Shown piece after piece: positions 31,901-41,500 of a stretch of DNA of 64,000 nucleotides. The first letter of the stretch is position 1, and each line of letters starts with the position of its first letter. The notes under the pieces are model-generated. The model searched no databases and had not been told where the DNA came from. It saw only the letters and a program-made list of their open reading frames with translations. The DNA comes from Aurantiochytrium sp. KH105 (lineage: Eukaryota > Sar > Bigyra > Thraustochytrida > Thraustochytriidae): positions 62,001-126,000 of the forward strand of contig BGKB01000210.1 in the NCBI GenBank assembly GCA_003116975.1, written 5' to 3'. Both the position numbers and the translations under genes were made by a program.

Positions 31901-32094
31901 GCTTTGGGTTTGGTGGTCCATTTTCTGAAGATCTGAGCAAACTGCGGAGCATCAAGGTCTCCCTCTACGCGGCTCTGTAGGGCGTCCAGCATGCGTTTGA
32001 GGGCACCAAGAGTTGCATCTTCATGCGTTTCCACGAGCAAAGCCCACCAGAGCCCCTCCGCGAGGCCCAACCATCGCGGCGAGGGCGCCAGCAT
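28957..32094 (-). CDS. PH-domain protein with EF-hand-like N-terminal region
   Basis: A 1045-residue protein from ATG 32092-32094. The frame stays open to 32166, but only with a GTG, so I use the ATG. The first ~330 residues are helical, with one EF-hand-shaped loop at about 148-165 (C-L-D-R-E-G-R-G-F-V-S-L-D-D). A long disordered Ser/Gly-rich linker follows. Residues about 700-803 look like a pleckstrin-homology domain: a basic strand with L-Y-A-K-L-L-L-G, paired strands, then the final helix with the conserved Trp (E-V-D-T-W-I-A-D-L). The tail is Ser/Pro-rich and ends in a short acidic stretch. PH domains usually bind phosphoinositides or partner proteins at membranes. The exact family is not recognised. 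It lies head-to-tail behind the next gene, with 131 bp between them. Confidence 0.7.
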   Translation of the reverse strand: MLAPSPRWLGLAEGLWWALLVETHEDATLGALKRMLDALQSRVEGDLDAPQFAQIFRKWTTKPKAERSDAQHQSQNQSQPGQRNVKVSKAAFCTELGARELSERKLALMFATVVNECNRTILQAVKESPERLQKTRMRLALCEKVFFCLDREGRGFVSLDDVLGLVLTQEIDLWENRRASLSAEETYALRSRMTSLRLQEVAVATMRRLAGNEDVQDGVLTLGRFKAHCLRLADSYAPNRSRSLGSPRPLTLDDMGLQRLLVTLSAHEDVFADVAACWNDAVRRAIGGGSQDGTMVALARFLAVQGPRIRLIKHVQGRQWGSQEDIGLLWKAFARGSAARSQPKWKRLVERVVARFSAQLDALIVRFFGEDLTAPEPSPRPTSQRALMPNGRRKSPGTSATSKPLAEAESSTSDSVARYMIDLEALDDNGNDSAGNNTTKTATANGSGSRQGHGRSRSAQEHSQMASEGGALAGKPQGSGSADQLPSDDRMNLSVSDADQDKEATLFAPSPQSPGRTLQQRDGAKIIEGFKLFEAEKSKLFGFSHAQISTLWDSLGRDEKQIYVDMARVAATSGATDTDENASKVGNAASGPMWPSEADTESGVSKSAVASLTVKVPSQDCALLKSRLRERAISTPSDLAAAIWSPLDLDAAIERMISSKFSRASPRTGPRAFTEVFPGADPDEESLTRRGISLRRSETVVREGALRTQAKTGSGTRELYAKLLLGAQPRTSELLLSTADGRTEVGHVALQGATVARGLERSALCIVLRSGDKVWKLYTNSKEEVDTWIADLCFVIAAAGAEPASSPQVTRFWSQAVPPPPSAGRFAPSRASSRGSASTLGSMQDTSVSRSSSRSSMAAPPPLDVGDASSEADGGSTFGRQGQLLSPGFMDGASSGSRYGRAFRGPEESHASFVKQRQNGRGGVASPPMIAPLSQPDPALEHDERLRQLEKAARVLRHAAEDMQSAAPPPVRRPAPLRPAYFEGSSTLLPSSERARAESDSFPAIPSRKPPSDPPEGFNGRDDVADNEIEKDDISDAAFEDCEED

Positions 32095-32225
32095 GTGAGC
32101 CCTCGCGCTGCGCACAGACTGCAGCTCCTGCAGCTCCTGCAGCTCCGGCGGCGGCGGCTGCGGCACAGGTGCTCCGTGCTACGCTTTGCTGCGCAGGTGC
32201 AGCCAGGCGCCGCCGCCACCTCACC

Positions 32226-35200
32226 TCACGCGCTCGCCTCGTCGCGCGCGTCGCCGCTCGCCAGGGCGAGCGCGCGCGCCAGTCTGCGCGCCGACGGCTC
32301 TCCCGTCGCCTCGCGCGCGGCCGCCTCCAGGGCGCGCGCGTGCGGCCTCCAGTCCTCCTCGCCCGCGAAGCGGCTTTGTGCAGCGGCGCCGGCATGGCGG
32401 CCCTGACGATCGCCATCAGCAGGACCCGAACCCGCGCGCGCTGGCGGGCCTCGGCCGGCCAGACGCTCCAGAGGCGGCGCCAGCGCGGCGGAGGCCACGC
32501 GGAGAACTGCCGGCGAGGACGGGGACGAGGGCGACTGCAGCAGCAGCGCGTCCACCGTCACGCGGAGACAGCGTGCGAGATCTTGGCTCGTGAAGTGGCG
32601 GCCCGCGAGATCGAGCACGAGCGAGGGTGCGGCGGCCGGCGCAGGCGCCACCGCGAGCGAGGCTTCCTCGAGGACAGCGGCAAGGAGAGCGGCGGGCGAG
32701 CTTGAAGGGAACCAGGCACGTCTTGCGGCGTCCGTCCAGCAGCACACGGCGGAGAAATCGCCGACGTCTTTGTTGCTGCTATTGTAGTCGCCTTGAATCC
32801 CGATTCCTGAAATCAAGGCTTCCCAGCGAACCCACGTTGAGAGCGGCGGCGGCACGCATGCGTTCGCAAAGTTTGCTATGCTCGGCTGAGACGGAGCCGT
32901 TGCTATGCTTGTACGTGGCTTGCTTGTTTCACCTTGCAGGAAGGCTCTTCGCTCTTGCAGCCAAAATAACGCCTGGGCTAGCGTCTGCAGCGGCGCCGTG
33001 CATCCTTGGCGCGACCACAACTGCAGAATCCGAATCATTATATTTTGAGACGATGAACCACGGGCTACCAACTGGCGCACGACGCCATTAAGGATTTGAT
33101 CACGGCGCCCGAGGTCATCTTGAGGCCACGCAAAGGTCAGGTCCGCAGCGACCATAATGTCGTACTCGTCAATGAGGGTTGTGGACAGCTTGAGTGAAGC
33201 GCAAGTGCGCGCCTTGATCTTGGATAGCAAGGCAGGCCATGCTGCCGCCATCTCTGCGAGAAAAAGTTGCTGAAATGCAGGAGGCCAGGCGCCAAAACAG
33301 GAAACGAGACCGTTGACAAGACCAGGAAGCTCCTGCGCGTCAACATCACTCTTTGCTTGACGTAATGTCTCCCGCAGCGCCGCGCGGCAAGCTAAGTCCC
33401 CAGCGCCCAAAAGTTGAGCGCTTTGGGAAGATTGCAAAAAGCGGTCCACTGGCGAAAGGGTCAGGTCTTGCTCGTGTTCTCCTGCTCGCTCATCGTGCAA
33501 GGTCTCGACCGCTACTCCTCGCTTGGACGTCCACGTGTAGAAGATGTCGCGGCTCACCAACGGCATCGCTGATGAGTTCCTCGTGCCCGAGGAAGCGCTT
33601 GTGCTCTGCATTGTTTCCTGTGCCATGGCAGAAAGGATTCGCAAATGGGCATCACCAGCGCGTGCAGCGTCCTGTAGCCAGGTCGGGTAGCGCAAACTTC
33701 CGAGTAATGAGGATATGACCCAGTTCTTGACGAGCACAGGATACGCGTCTGCTAGCACAAGCAGCTTGTTCGATGTTTCGCGACTGTTGTTATTGGAACT
33801 ATATTGAGGTGCATGCATCATTTCCTCGCGGATGAAGAGGCTTGCAAGCTCGTGAGACGTCCGTGACTGGTTGCGCGTATTTACATCTGATGCATGGGCT
33901 CTAAAGCTATCTTGTTTGATGCCTAGAAACGCGAGTGCATCGCGCAAATGGGCAATGAGGGCCTTCGATTGGGTCGCGTTATTGGACAATCTCGTCCGTT
34001 TCTTGTGGATCACCAAGACGTGTTCGCGAATAGCCTCGACAGATTGATAAGGTGCGATACGCTTCCAGGCAGAGTAAATGTCCTTGTCCAGCTGGGCAAG
34101 ATCGGTCCGTAGCGTCTTGACCCGAAGGCGATTTAACAAGTTTTCGCGAAACCAAGCACGATACGTGGGCGCGTCTGCAGAAATCGGGGTGTTCCAGCTG
34201 ATTGCGGCGATCTGGGCAAGATGCGAAGCAAGCACCAGCTTGACGACGCGTTCCTTCGAAGAAGTACCCAACTCAAACGCCTCGCCAGCGAGACGACATG
34301 CGCACTCCCGCGCATATGTGGGTCCATGCTCTCGATCCGCGTGGACAACAAAGTATAGTGTCAGAATGTCCAAACGCGGCGAAGAGACACTCTTCAATTT
34401 GGTCAGCGCTGTAGTGCTGTTCGTGCTTGCAGCGTGCACGCCGGTCTCGAGCGCGAGGCAAACGTTGATGAGCACGCTGCTCCCAAGAACTGCACCGAAA
34501 CGTGAAAGGAGAAGCGCTTGCGCGATCAAAGCGTTCCCGACATGCCGGGCACCACGCTCGAGATTTTCAAGGAACCAACAGAAAGGTTTGCACGCGGTTT
34601 CCAAAAAAGTTTCAAGCAGAGTCTGGGCAAATCCGGGTCGTGGCGGGTCTCTCAAGCTCTGGCGCAAGATGTCGAGACCTTTGGCCACCTCGTGCGGGGT
34701 GATGTCTGCGTCCGCAAGGCGTGCCTGTACAGCTTCGAGGGCACTTCTGGCCAGCTGTTGTGGAGAATTCTCGTCGACAGTCCCGCGGGCGTCCACCAGT
34801 ACGGCCCATGTCGAGGAATCAGGATTTCCTTTTAGGATTGAGCTTACCAGGTTTACGATTGTCACATCTGGTCGATCTAAAAGCAGACGGATGGCTCGCT
34901 CCGTTCGCATAATGTCGCTGCGTTGCAATGCTTCGACCAGGGATACGAGCAAGCGCGCGTCCTGCAATGGTGCGAGTTCGAGTGCCTTGACAGCGGCAGG
35001 CCCAGCCAGAGCGCTTGGCCTGAGAGCGCGTGCTCGATCCTCCACGCTGGTTGGCGTTGCTTCGGGCGAAGCTGCGGCGCCAAGCAGCATGCGTGCAGCC
35101 TCGACGATACCGCCGTGTCTCGCACGGTCGAGACGTGGTCGTTTCTTGGCGCGATATGGCAGGTTTGTCTCGCGCTCGAGGGTTCCGTCGTTTGCGGTGA

Positions 35201-35339
35201 TGGTTGGACGACTCCCCATGCAACCACGGCTTCTCGTCAAGCTCGTTCTCGACGCCCGCGCGAGCCGGAGCGCCGCGTCCACGTCTTGCATCAGCTGAGC
35301 GCTCTCCGAGCTTGCCACTGTCATCGCGCTTGTCTCCAT
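32226..35339 (-). CDS. Hypothetical large helical protein
   Basis: A 1037-residue protein in one frame that I cannot assign. ATG 35337-35339 (M-E-T-S-A-M) is the first Met. The frame continues upstream to 35453 only through a TTG and a repeat-encoded Ser/Leu run (GA repeat 35412-35432). It is almost entirely alpha-helical, Leu/Ala-rich and without membrane segments, low-complexity blocks or catalytic motifs, resembling HEAT-like or other solenoid subunits of large nuclear complexes. The last ~150 residues are Ala/Pro-rich with much higher GC. It is immediately upstream of the PH-domain gene on the same strand. Function unknown; a repair or transcription scaffold would fit the look but is not supported by any specific motif. 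Confidence 0.65.
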   Translation of the reverse strand: METSAMTVASSESAQLMQDVDAALRLARASRTSLTRSRGCMGSRPTITANDGTLERETNLPYRAKKRPRLDRARHGGIVEAARMLLGAAASPEATPTSVEDRARALRPSALAGPAAVKALELAPLQDARLLVSLVEALQRSDIMRTERAIRLLLDRPDVTIVNLVSSILKGNPDSSTWAVLVDARGTVDENSPQQLARSALEAVQARLADADITPHEVAKGLDILRQSLRDPPRPGFAQTLLETFLETACKPFCWFLENLERGARHVGNALIAQALLLSRFGAVLGSSVLINVCLALETGVHAASTNSTTALTKLKSVSSPRLDILTLYFVVHADREHGPTYARECACRLAGEAFELGTSSKERVVKLVLASHLAQIAAISWNTPISADAPTYRAWFRENLLNRLRVKTLRTDLAQLDKDIYSAWKRIAPYQSVEAIREHVLVIHKKRTRLSNNATQSKALIAHLRDALAFLGIKQDSFRAHASDVNTRNQSRTSHELASLFIREEMMHAPQYSSNNNSRETSNKLLVLADAYPVLVKNWVISSLLGSLRYPTWLQDAARAGDAHLRILSAMAQETMQSTSASSGTRNSSAMPLVSRDIFYTWTSKRGVAVETLHDERAGEHEQDLTLSPVDRFLQSSQSAQLLGAGDLACRAALRETLRQAKSDVDAQELPGLVNGLVSCFGAWPPAFQQLFLAEMAAAWPALLSKIKARTCASLKLSTTLIDEYDIMVAADLTFAWPQDDLGRRDQILNGVVRQLVARGSSSQNIMIRILQLWSRQGCTAPLQTLAQALFWLQERRAFLQGETSKPRTSIATAPSQPSIANFANACVPPPLSTWVRWEALISGIGIQGDYNSSNKDVGDFSAVCCWTDAARRAWFPSSSPAALLAAVLEEASLAVAPAPAAAPSLVLDLAGRHFTSQDLARCLRVTVDALLLQSPSSPSSPAVLRVASAALAPPLERLAGRGPPARAGSGPADGDRQGRHAGAAAQSRFAGEEDWRPHARALEAAAREATGEPSARRLARALALASGDARDEASA

Positions 35340-36979
35340 CCTGCGCAAGCTCTTGTGCGGTTTGTCAGCAAGCAACCTAAAGGCTTGAGAAAATGCTCGA
35401 GAATGAGAACCGAGAGAGAGAGAGAGAGAGAGTGAAAGCACGGACCTTGTCAATAAAGGGCTGCGAGAGATAATTGCACTGTTCGGTCGAAGTAGAAGAA
35501 CAGGTCACCTACGCCCGAGAAAGTAGCAAGAACAGCTGTGCAGCTGCATAGAATAGTTCCGTGGGCACGCGAAAAAAATGAGCTGCATTCAATCCAAGGC
35601 TATAAAATTTTAAAAAAAAAAAGCAAGCTTTGAAAGCATGCGATTCTGTGTCACTCCTTGCTGATCATGACGCCTCTTCGGACGATCTCTTCTACGATCG
35701 GGCTGTACAACACATTTTTATACTTGTTTTCGTAACAGTTTCAGAATCTGGGCGTAAAAGGCCAACGACCGACCAGCTGCAGGCCGTAAGCTGTCTTTTC
35801 TTTTGTTCTTTCGGCTGCCAGGTGTGGCTATCGCTTTTCTCCTTTTTGGTCCACGCAATTTGCCAAGAATTTCTCAGGAGGTGGATCCTACTAGCCTAAA
35901 GATTTCGCGGTCTGTCGCCCCTTTTCTCCCTCTTGCTTTTCGTGCGCACAACAGAACAGCTTCCGGCTCACCGCCTGGCCCTCTCACGCGATATGCCGCC
36001 AAGCCGGCCAGATCCGGTTCGTTCCGCAGATTAGGCCCATCTAGGCCTATCTCCAGCGTGGCGCATTTCATCATTGCATTTTTTTTTTCCACTATCTCGA
36101 CGCCCTCCGAGGCATCGTCTTCGCGCGGCACCCCCCCCCCCGTCCATACCCGAGTCACTCCGCGCCAAATCAGGACCATGACCGCCTCCTCCGCCGCCCT
36201 TCCTCGCCACCGACAGCTCGATCGATGTCGCCCGTCGCGCCGACCCCGGCCACGGCGTCGCAGTCGCTGTCGCTGCCGCAGCATGCAGCTGCTGCTGCTG
36301 CCCGAGCACAAAAGCGGCGCCGGGCCGCGAAGATCAGGCTCGCGCGCGGCCTTGTCGCCGGCAAAGTCCCGATCGGGATGCGCGAGGAGAGGAAGCCCGC
36401 CCGAGCCGGATCCGCGCGGGGCCATCGGCCAGCTTCAGGCTTGATCGGCACGCCGCGCCGAGGCGCAGCAGCAGCTGCAGCAGCAGCAGCAGCAGGGGGC
36501 AAGGCCGGTCGAGGCGGCTGAGAGCGGGCCGCGCGCTCCGAGCCAGGGAGCGGAGGCGGGCTCGCGTCGAGCGATGGAGCGTTTGGCCTGCAGTCCGCGG
36601 GGAGGATCGAAGTGAGGGCCAGCTGCAGCGGCAGCAGCGGCAGCAGCAGCAGCAGCAGGTGTGGATGGAGATCGTGGACTTGGTCTTGGTCTTGGTCTTG
36701 GTCTTGGTCTTGGGCTTGATTGATCTTGCCGGTCTTACTTACATTAGACAAGGTGGCTGCTGCCGCTCGCACACTTTCCTGAAAGAATGTGACTGTGAGT
36801 CCAACCAAGCCAAGGCGGTCCAAGGCAAGCAAGGCTTCTTTCGTGCCACGGGCAGCGGCAGCAAAACGGATTCGGGATCGCGTCGAAATAGCAGCAAGAG
36901 CAGCAGCAGCAACAACAGCAGCAGCGGCAAGAGGTGCAAGAGCAAGAGCAGGAGCAGACAGGAGCAAGGCAAGAAGAAG
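35340..36979. other. Divergent intergenic region, helical protein / galactokinase
   Basis: About 1.6 kb that should hold both promoters. It contains a GA repeat at 35412-35432 and an A/T-rich stretch CTATAAAATTTT followed by poly-A near 35600-35620 (TATA-like, role unknown). There is also a C-run at 36131-36141, CAG/CTG repeats near 36250-36300 and 36470-36660, and a CTTGGT array at 36679-36713. No gene is supported. Confidence 0.45.
36679..36713. repeat. CTTGGT hexanucleotide repeat
   Basis: About six tandem units upstream of galactokinase. In the galactokinase frame it would encode an artificial Leu-Val hydrophobic stretch. Confidence 0.85.
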
Positions 36980-38266
36980 ATGGGGGACGACGTCGAGGCC
37001 CAGGCGCGCAAGCTGTTCGCGACGGCGTTCGAGGGCGCCGACAAGGACGCTGCAGCGCCGGGCAAGGAGAAACTTGAAAAGGCCGTGTGCGTAGTCGCGC
37101 CTGGACGCGTGAACCTGATCGGCGAGCATACGGACTACAATGATGGCTTCGTGATGCCGCTGGCGCTCAAGCTCGCCACCGTCTGCGTGGCCCGGCGGCG
37201 GGAAGATGGCGGGAACTCCTGCAGGATCGTCTCGGCCCTCGATCCCTCGAGCATGTGCGAATTCACGCTCGACGAAACCTCGGACAGCCTGGTGGCCGGA
37301 AAGGACACCTCGTGGGCAAAGTACGTCAAGGGCGTCATCAAGGGCTACATGAAGGAGCTCTCCGCGGCCGCGGGTTCCTCGGACGGAACCGCTGTCGGCT
37401 TTGACGCTGCTTTTGCAAGCGACGTCCCCATTGGCGCTGGTCTCAGCAGCTCGGCCTCCCTCGAGGTCTGTACGGCCATCATGCTTGAGCAGGTCTTTGG
37501 CGTAGATTCCGTCTCCCCCATCGACCGCGCCCTGCGCTGCGTTGAAGCGGAGCATACCTTTGCTATGATGCCGTGCGGCATCATGGACCAGTACATTTCT
37601 TCGTGCGGCGTCAAGGGCTGTGCGCTTCTCATCGATTGCAGGAGCCGCGAACCCACCGAGGTCAACCTCGACGACCCGGATCTTGTCATCGTTGTGGCCA
37701 ACTCCAACGTCAAGCACGAGCTCACTGGCAGCGAGTATCCGGACCGCGTCAAGTCCTGCAAGGCGGCTGTTGCGGCCGTCGACGAGGAGTTCAAGTCCGA
37801 CGGCAAGTCCCGCACTGCGCTGCGCGACGTCTCGATCGAGGAGCTCCAGGCCGTCAAGGACAAGGGAGCTATTGACGAGGTCACCTACAAGCGCGCTTTC
37901 CACGGCGTCTCTGAAGATAAACGCACACTCGAAGCTGTCAAGGCCGCCCAGGCCGCAGACTACGTTACCGTGGGCAAACTCATGGTACAATCGCATGAAT
38001 CGCTTCGCGACAACTACGAGGTCAGCGTTCCCGAGATTGATTTTCTCGTTGACCACTGTCTCAAGCAGGAAGGCGTCTTCGGCTCCCGCATCACGGGTGG
38101 CGGCTTTGGTGGATGCACAGTTTCCCTCGTCAAGAGCGACAAGGCCGAGGCCGTCATGAGCGAGCTCGGCCGTGCCTTTAACGAAAAGTACGGCAAGGAC
38201 TGCGCGTGTTTTGCCACCAAGCTCGAAGCTGGCGCTCGTCTTCTCTGGAACAACAACGAGGCCTAA
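36980..38266 (+). CDS. Galactokinase
   Basis: A 428-residue GHMP-family kinase that phosphorylates galactose to galactose-1-phosphate, the first committed Leloir step, in the cytosol. The galactokinase signature G-R-V-N-L-I-G-E-H-T-D-Y-N-D-G-F-V is near residue 42. The ATP-binding motif P-I-G-A-G-L-S-S-S-A-S is at about 150, C-G-I-M-D-Q with the catalytic Asp near 200, and the third GHMP motif G-S-R-I-T-G-G-G-F-G-G-C near 370. ATG 36980 (M-G-D-D-V-E-A-Q) gives the usual galactokinase length. The frame is open 107 codons further up, but that part is repeat-encoded Leu/Val and Ser/Lys sequence. Codons are strongly C/G-ending. It converges with the WW/IQ gene, 264 bp between stops. No other Leloir gene is in the window. 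Confidence 0.96.
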   Translation: MGDDVEAQARKLFATAFEGADKDAAAPGKEKLEKAVCVVAPGRVNLIGEHTDYNDGFVMPLALKLATVCVARRREDGGNSCRIVSALDPSSMCEFTLDETSDSLVAGKDTSWAKYVKGVIKGYMKELSAAAGSSDGTAVGFDAAFASDVPIGAGLSSSASLEVCTAIMLEQVFGVDSVSPIDRALRCVEAEHTFAMMPCGIMDQYISSCGVKGCALLIDCRSREPTEVNLDDPDLVIVVANSNVKHELTGSEYPDRVKSCKAAVAAVDEEFKSDGKSRTALRDVSIEELQAVKDKGAIDEVTYKRAFHGVSEDKRTLEAVKAAQAADYVTVGKLMVQSHESLRDNYEVSVPEIDFLVDHCLKQEGVFGSRITGGGFGGCTVSLVKSDKAEAVMSELGRAFNEKYGKDCACFATKLEAGARLLWNNNEA

Positions 38267-38530
38267 TTGAAAGGACTTCAGCCAATAATTTACGTTACAC
38301 AGAGAGAGATATCCTGATCTACCTCTCTTTGGTGTCGAGCTTTCTAACATTTTCCGAGCAGAGAAGCAATTGGATGGTGCGCGCCAAAAAGAGCAACAAC
38401 CCTCTCATTATGCTTTATATTTGCAACACACACACACAAGAACAAAGGAAGAAAAATAAGATATCGTGTTGCTCATTTTCGTTGCATCGCTCCATGCGCG
38501 CGCCCCTCTCTCTATCTCTATCTGTCTCTC

Positions 38531-41500
38531 TCATGCGTCCGCCTCGAGGAGCTTGCTCTGACCTTCGATTTCAAGCTGTCGAAGCAACTTCAAAATTCGC
38601 TTGCCCGTGTACGAGACTCCGTCCTCGGCTCTTGGCAATAGCTCCGTCGGAAGCCGAGCGCGCTCGTTCGTACGACTCACAAGCGCCCAGAGCCCCGCTT
38701 TGGGATCACCATGTCCAGCCTGTGATCGCGAAAGCGCCAACAGCGTTCGCACGCACGGCAATGATTCTACCCGACACGCCCAATGCAGTGCAGTATCTCC
38801 CGCCGAATCCTGTGCATACAATGACGCTCCATGACTCACCAAAGACTCAATAATGTCGCTGCGACCCGCACGGGCGGCAACATGGATGGGCCGCGTCAAG
38901 TCGAGACCGCTCTGTGCTGCGTTTGGGTTTGCTCCCTGCACGAGAAGAAAGTTGACGATATCAGCACGCGAATACCAGCACGCGACGTGCAAAAGTAAGC
39001 GGCCCGAGTCGGGATCAGGTTGGTCGAGACTGAACGAGCGCTGCTCTTGGCACATTCGACGCCTTCGCTCTTCTTCGAGAGCCTCCGTAAAGTCCTCCAG
39101 CGTGCTTTTGCTGGCTTTACAAGCGTGCCATGGCGATCGAAACCCGTCTTTACGGACAAGCAACGTTGTCTGCGTTTTCTTCTTGCGTTTCGCCTTTGAC
39201 GGTGATGTCCTCGAGGCTCCGCCAGGTACCGTGCCAAGCTCAACTCGTGCGTCTGGTTCGCTAGCCCTTTCCTCTTGACGTCTGCGCTGTCGAAGCCCCT
39301 TGGCCCAAGCCTTGCGGCACGTCTTCACAAAGGCCCGTCTGCATGCCATCTCGTAATCCACACTTCCTCTCGAAGCCGCAGCTGCGCGCTGATTTGCTTC
39401 TTCAGCCATCATCCTGCGCAATTCGCGCTCCTCTCTCGCTGCTTGCAGACTTTCTTGCGCAAAGAGAAAGAGCTCGCACACTTGGGTCCAAACGTCCAGT
39501 GTCGCCGACATGGCCGCCTTGTAGGTTGGCCACCACGGTGAAGAGCCCTCAATCTTGTCGACAATAAAGCCCAGCTCAGAATCAAAGCCCTCTGCATTCT
39601 CTTGTGCCGCAGCAAGAGTTTTAGCAAAAGCTTCTTCATATTCTTCTGCTTCCAGCTTGGAGATGCGTCGCGAATAATATCGCGTGGTGTACACCACCAG
39701 ACTTGAGCGCCCACTTCTTCGAACTTTCGTCCAGCGCTCCTGCAGCACGGCCTCAGACACCGAGTTCCTATGGGAGAAGATTTGCACGTGCTTCGTACGC
39801 AACTGTGCGAGCTCAACAGCCTCTGTCACGCGATCCTCCTGCATCGCAAGCGTTCGCGAAGTCGCAAGCTCATTGTCCTTTATGAGTCTGCCAATCTCGG
39901 TCAGCTTCGCAAGACTTTTCTCCAAGAGAGCGCAATGCAAAGCAAAGATAGCTTTTGTCGCAAGCATTTGCTGGGCTTCGCAAAAGACGACGGCTTTCAC
40001 GGCTTCGGGAAGTTCTTCTTCTTTGGCAGAGGTTGTACTCGCGGAAGCGACCTTATCGAGCAATGTTTCGGCCTCTTCGGCGGCCAGCTCGGCTACGCGA
40101 ACTGACTGCTTGATCGATTTTGATTTGCGCTCCTCCAAGACTGTCCCAGCGCCGACCGCAGCTTCGGACAACTTCTGGAGAACGTTAAATCGCTGCTTGT
40201 TGATCACCGAAGAGACCTCGGCCATGCGTAGTCTCTGCGCGGCCTCCTCGGACAGACCGGCAGCCCTTGCTTCGCCCTCTGTTTCCTCTTCCATCTCGCT
40301 TTCTGCCTCCGTTTCGCCATCTTCACCTGGCAACTTTGCGTCGCCTTTCTTTAGGTCTTTTCCGCACTCGGATGTTAAAAGACGTTGAGAGGCGCTTTTC
40401 GTGGTTGTACAACTATCCCGCTTTGTGTCTTGGTCTCCGAGGCTGCTGTCATCATCGCTGCTCGCGTCTTCATCTTCTTCTTCTTCTTCTTCTTCTTCTT
40501 CTTCTTCTTCTTCTTCTTCTTCTTCTTCTTCTTCTTCTTCTTCTTCTTCTTCTTCAACGTCAGAATCAGCCTCTATCTTGGATTCAGAGCCTGAATCATG
40601 GCCTGCATCAGCAATTGATTCTCGACTCGTTTCGACATTTGCGTTTGTACCCTCTTGTTTCGAGCCGATCGCCTCTGTCGTTGTGCTTGGACTGGCTACT
40701 GATGAAGCACTTGTTGTATCGTGTGTCTCCTCCTTCTGCGCTTCTGCTCCTGCCTCGTTCGTGCCCGCATTTTTTGGTGCGAGTATTGGCTTATCCGCGA
40801 TCTCTGACTTGCTTACCTCGGAAGAAGAAGATGACGGGTCGGCCGCGTCGTAATCGACAGACAAAACGTTTGGTGAGCTTTTTGACTCAGAATTAAATTT
40901 CACAGCTTCTGGAGCAGACGCTGAGGTCTGAGATTCAATCTCAAAAGCTGGTTTCGTTCCCTGCGCAGTACGATTGGATGGCTCCTTCGACTCATCATTC
41001 AAATCGCTGGTCTCTGATGCACTTGGAGGAACGTTGGTCAAGTTTGCGTCTGCTGCGCGCGCCACTGTCTCAGTGTCTCGTACACCATCACCCAATGTTG
41101 AGACCATCGCACTTTTCTCTTTCTCGTTGCTCAGACTGTCCTTTGGCGACGTAGCATCCTTTGGCTCGTCGCTGTCGCGAGCGACACTGCTTTCAGACTC
41201 CAATGCAGAGACCGCTTTGGCAGATTCTGTCAGAGAGTTGGATTTTTCCGCAGAAGAAGATTTCCGCGAGCTTGCAAGCATCGACCCATTTCGAGATGGC
41301 GGGTCCCAGGAAACTTCCAGGGTGCGTGTGTTGAAAAAGTATGGGTGCCCGGTAAGATTGTCGAGAATCTCCACCCAGAGACGGTCGGATGCTCCCTGGA
41401 AGCGAATAGCGCGAAGCTGGCGCACTCGTCTGCGCGCAATCTTTGCACGAAAAGCAATTTGTATACGAATGACGGCACGTAAATCTTCCTGTAGACGATG

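Noticed and set aside
32095-32166. Upstream extension of the PH-domain protein frame
   Set aside because: Begins with GTG and an upstream TAG closes it without an ATG; the ATG at 32092-32094 is preferred.
35340-35453. N-terminal extension of the helical protein
   Set aside because: Begins with TTG and encodes a Ser/Leu run from a GA microsatellite; no ATG before 35339.
36170-38350. 726-codon minus-strand frame opposite galactokinase
   Set aside because: Shadow frame; galactokinase motifs on the plus strand explain the openness.
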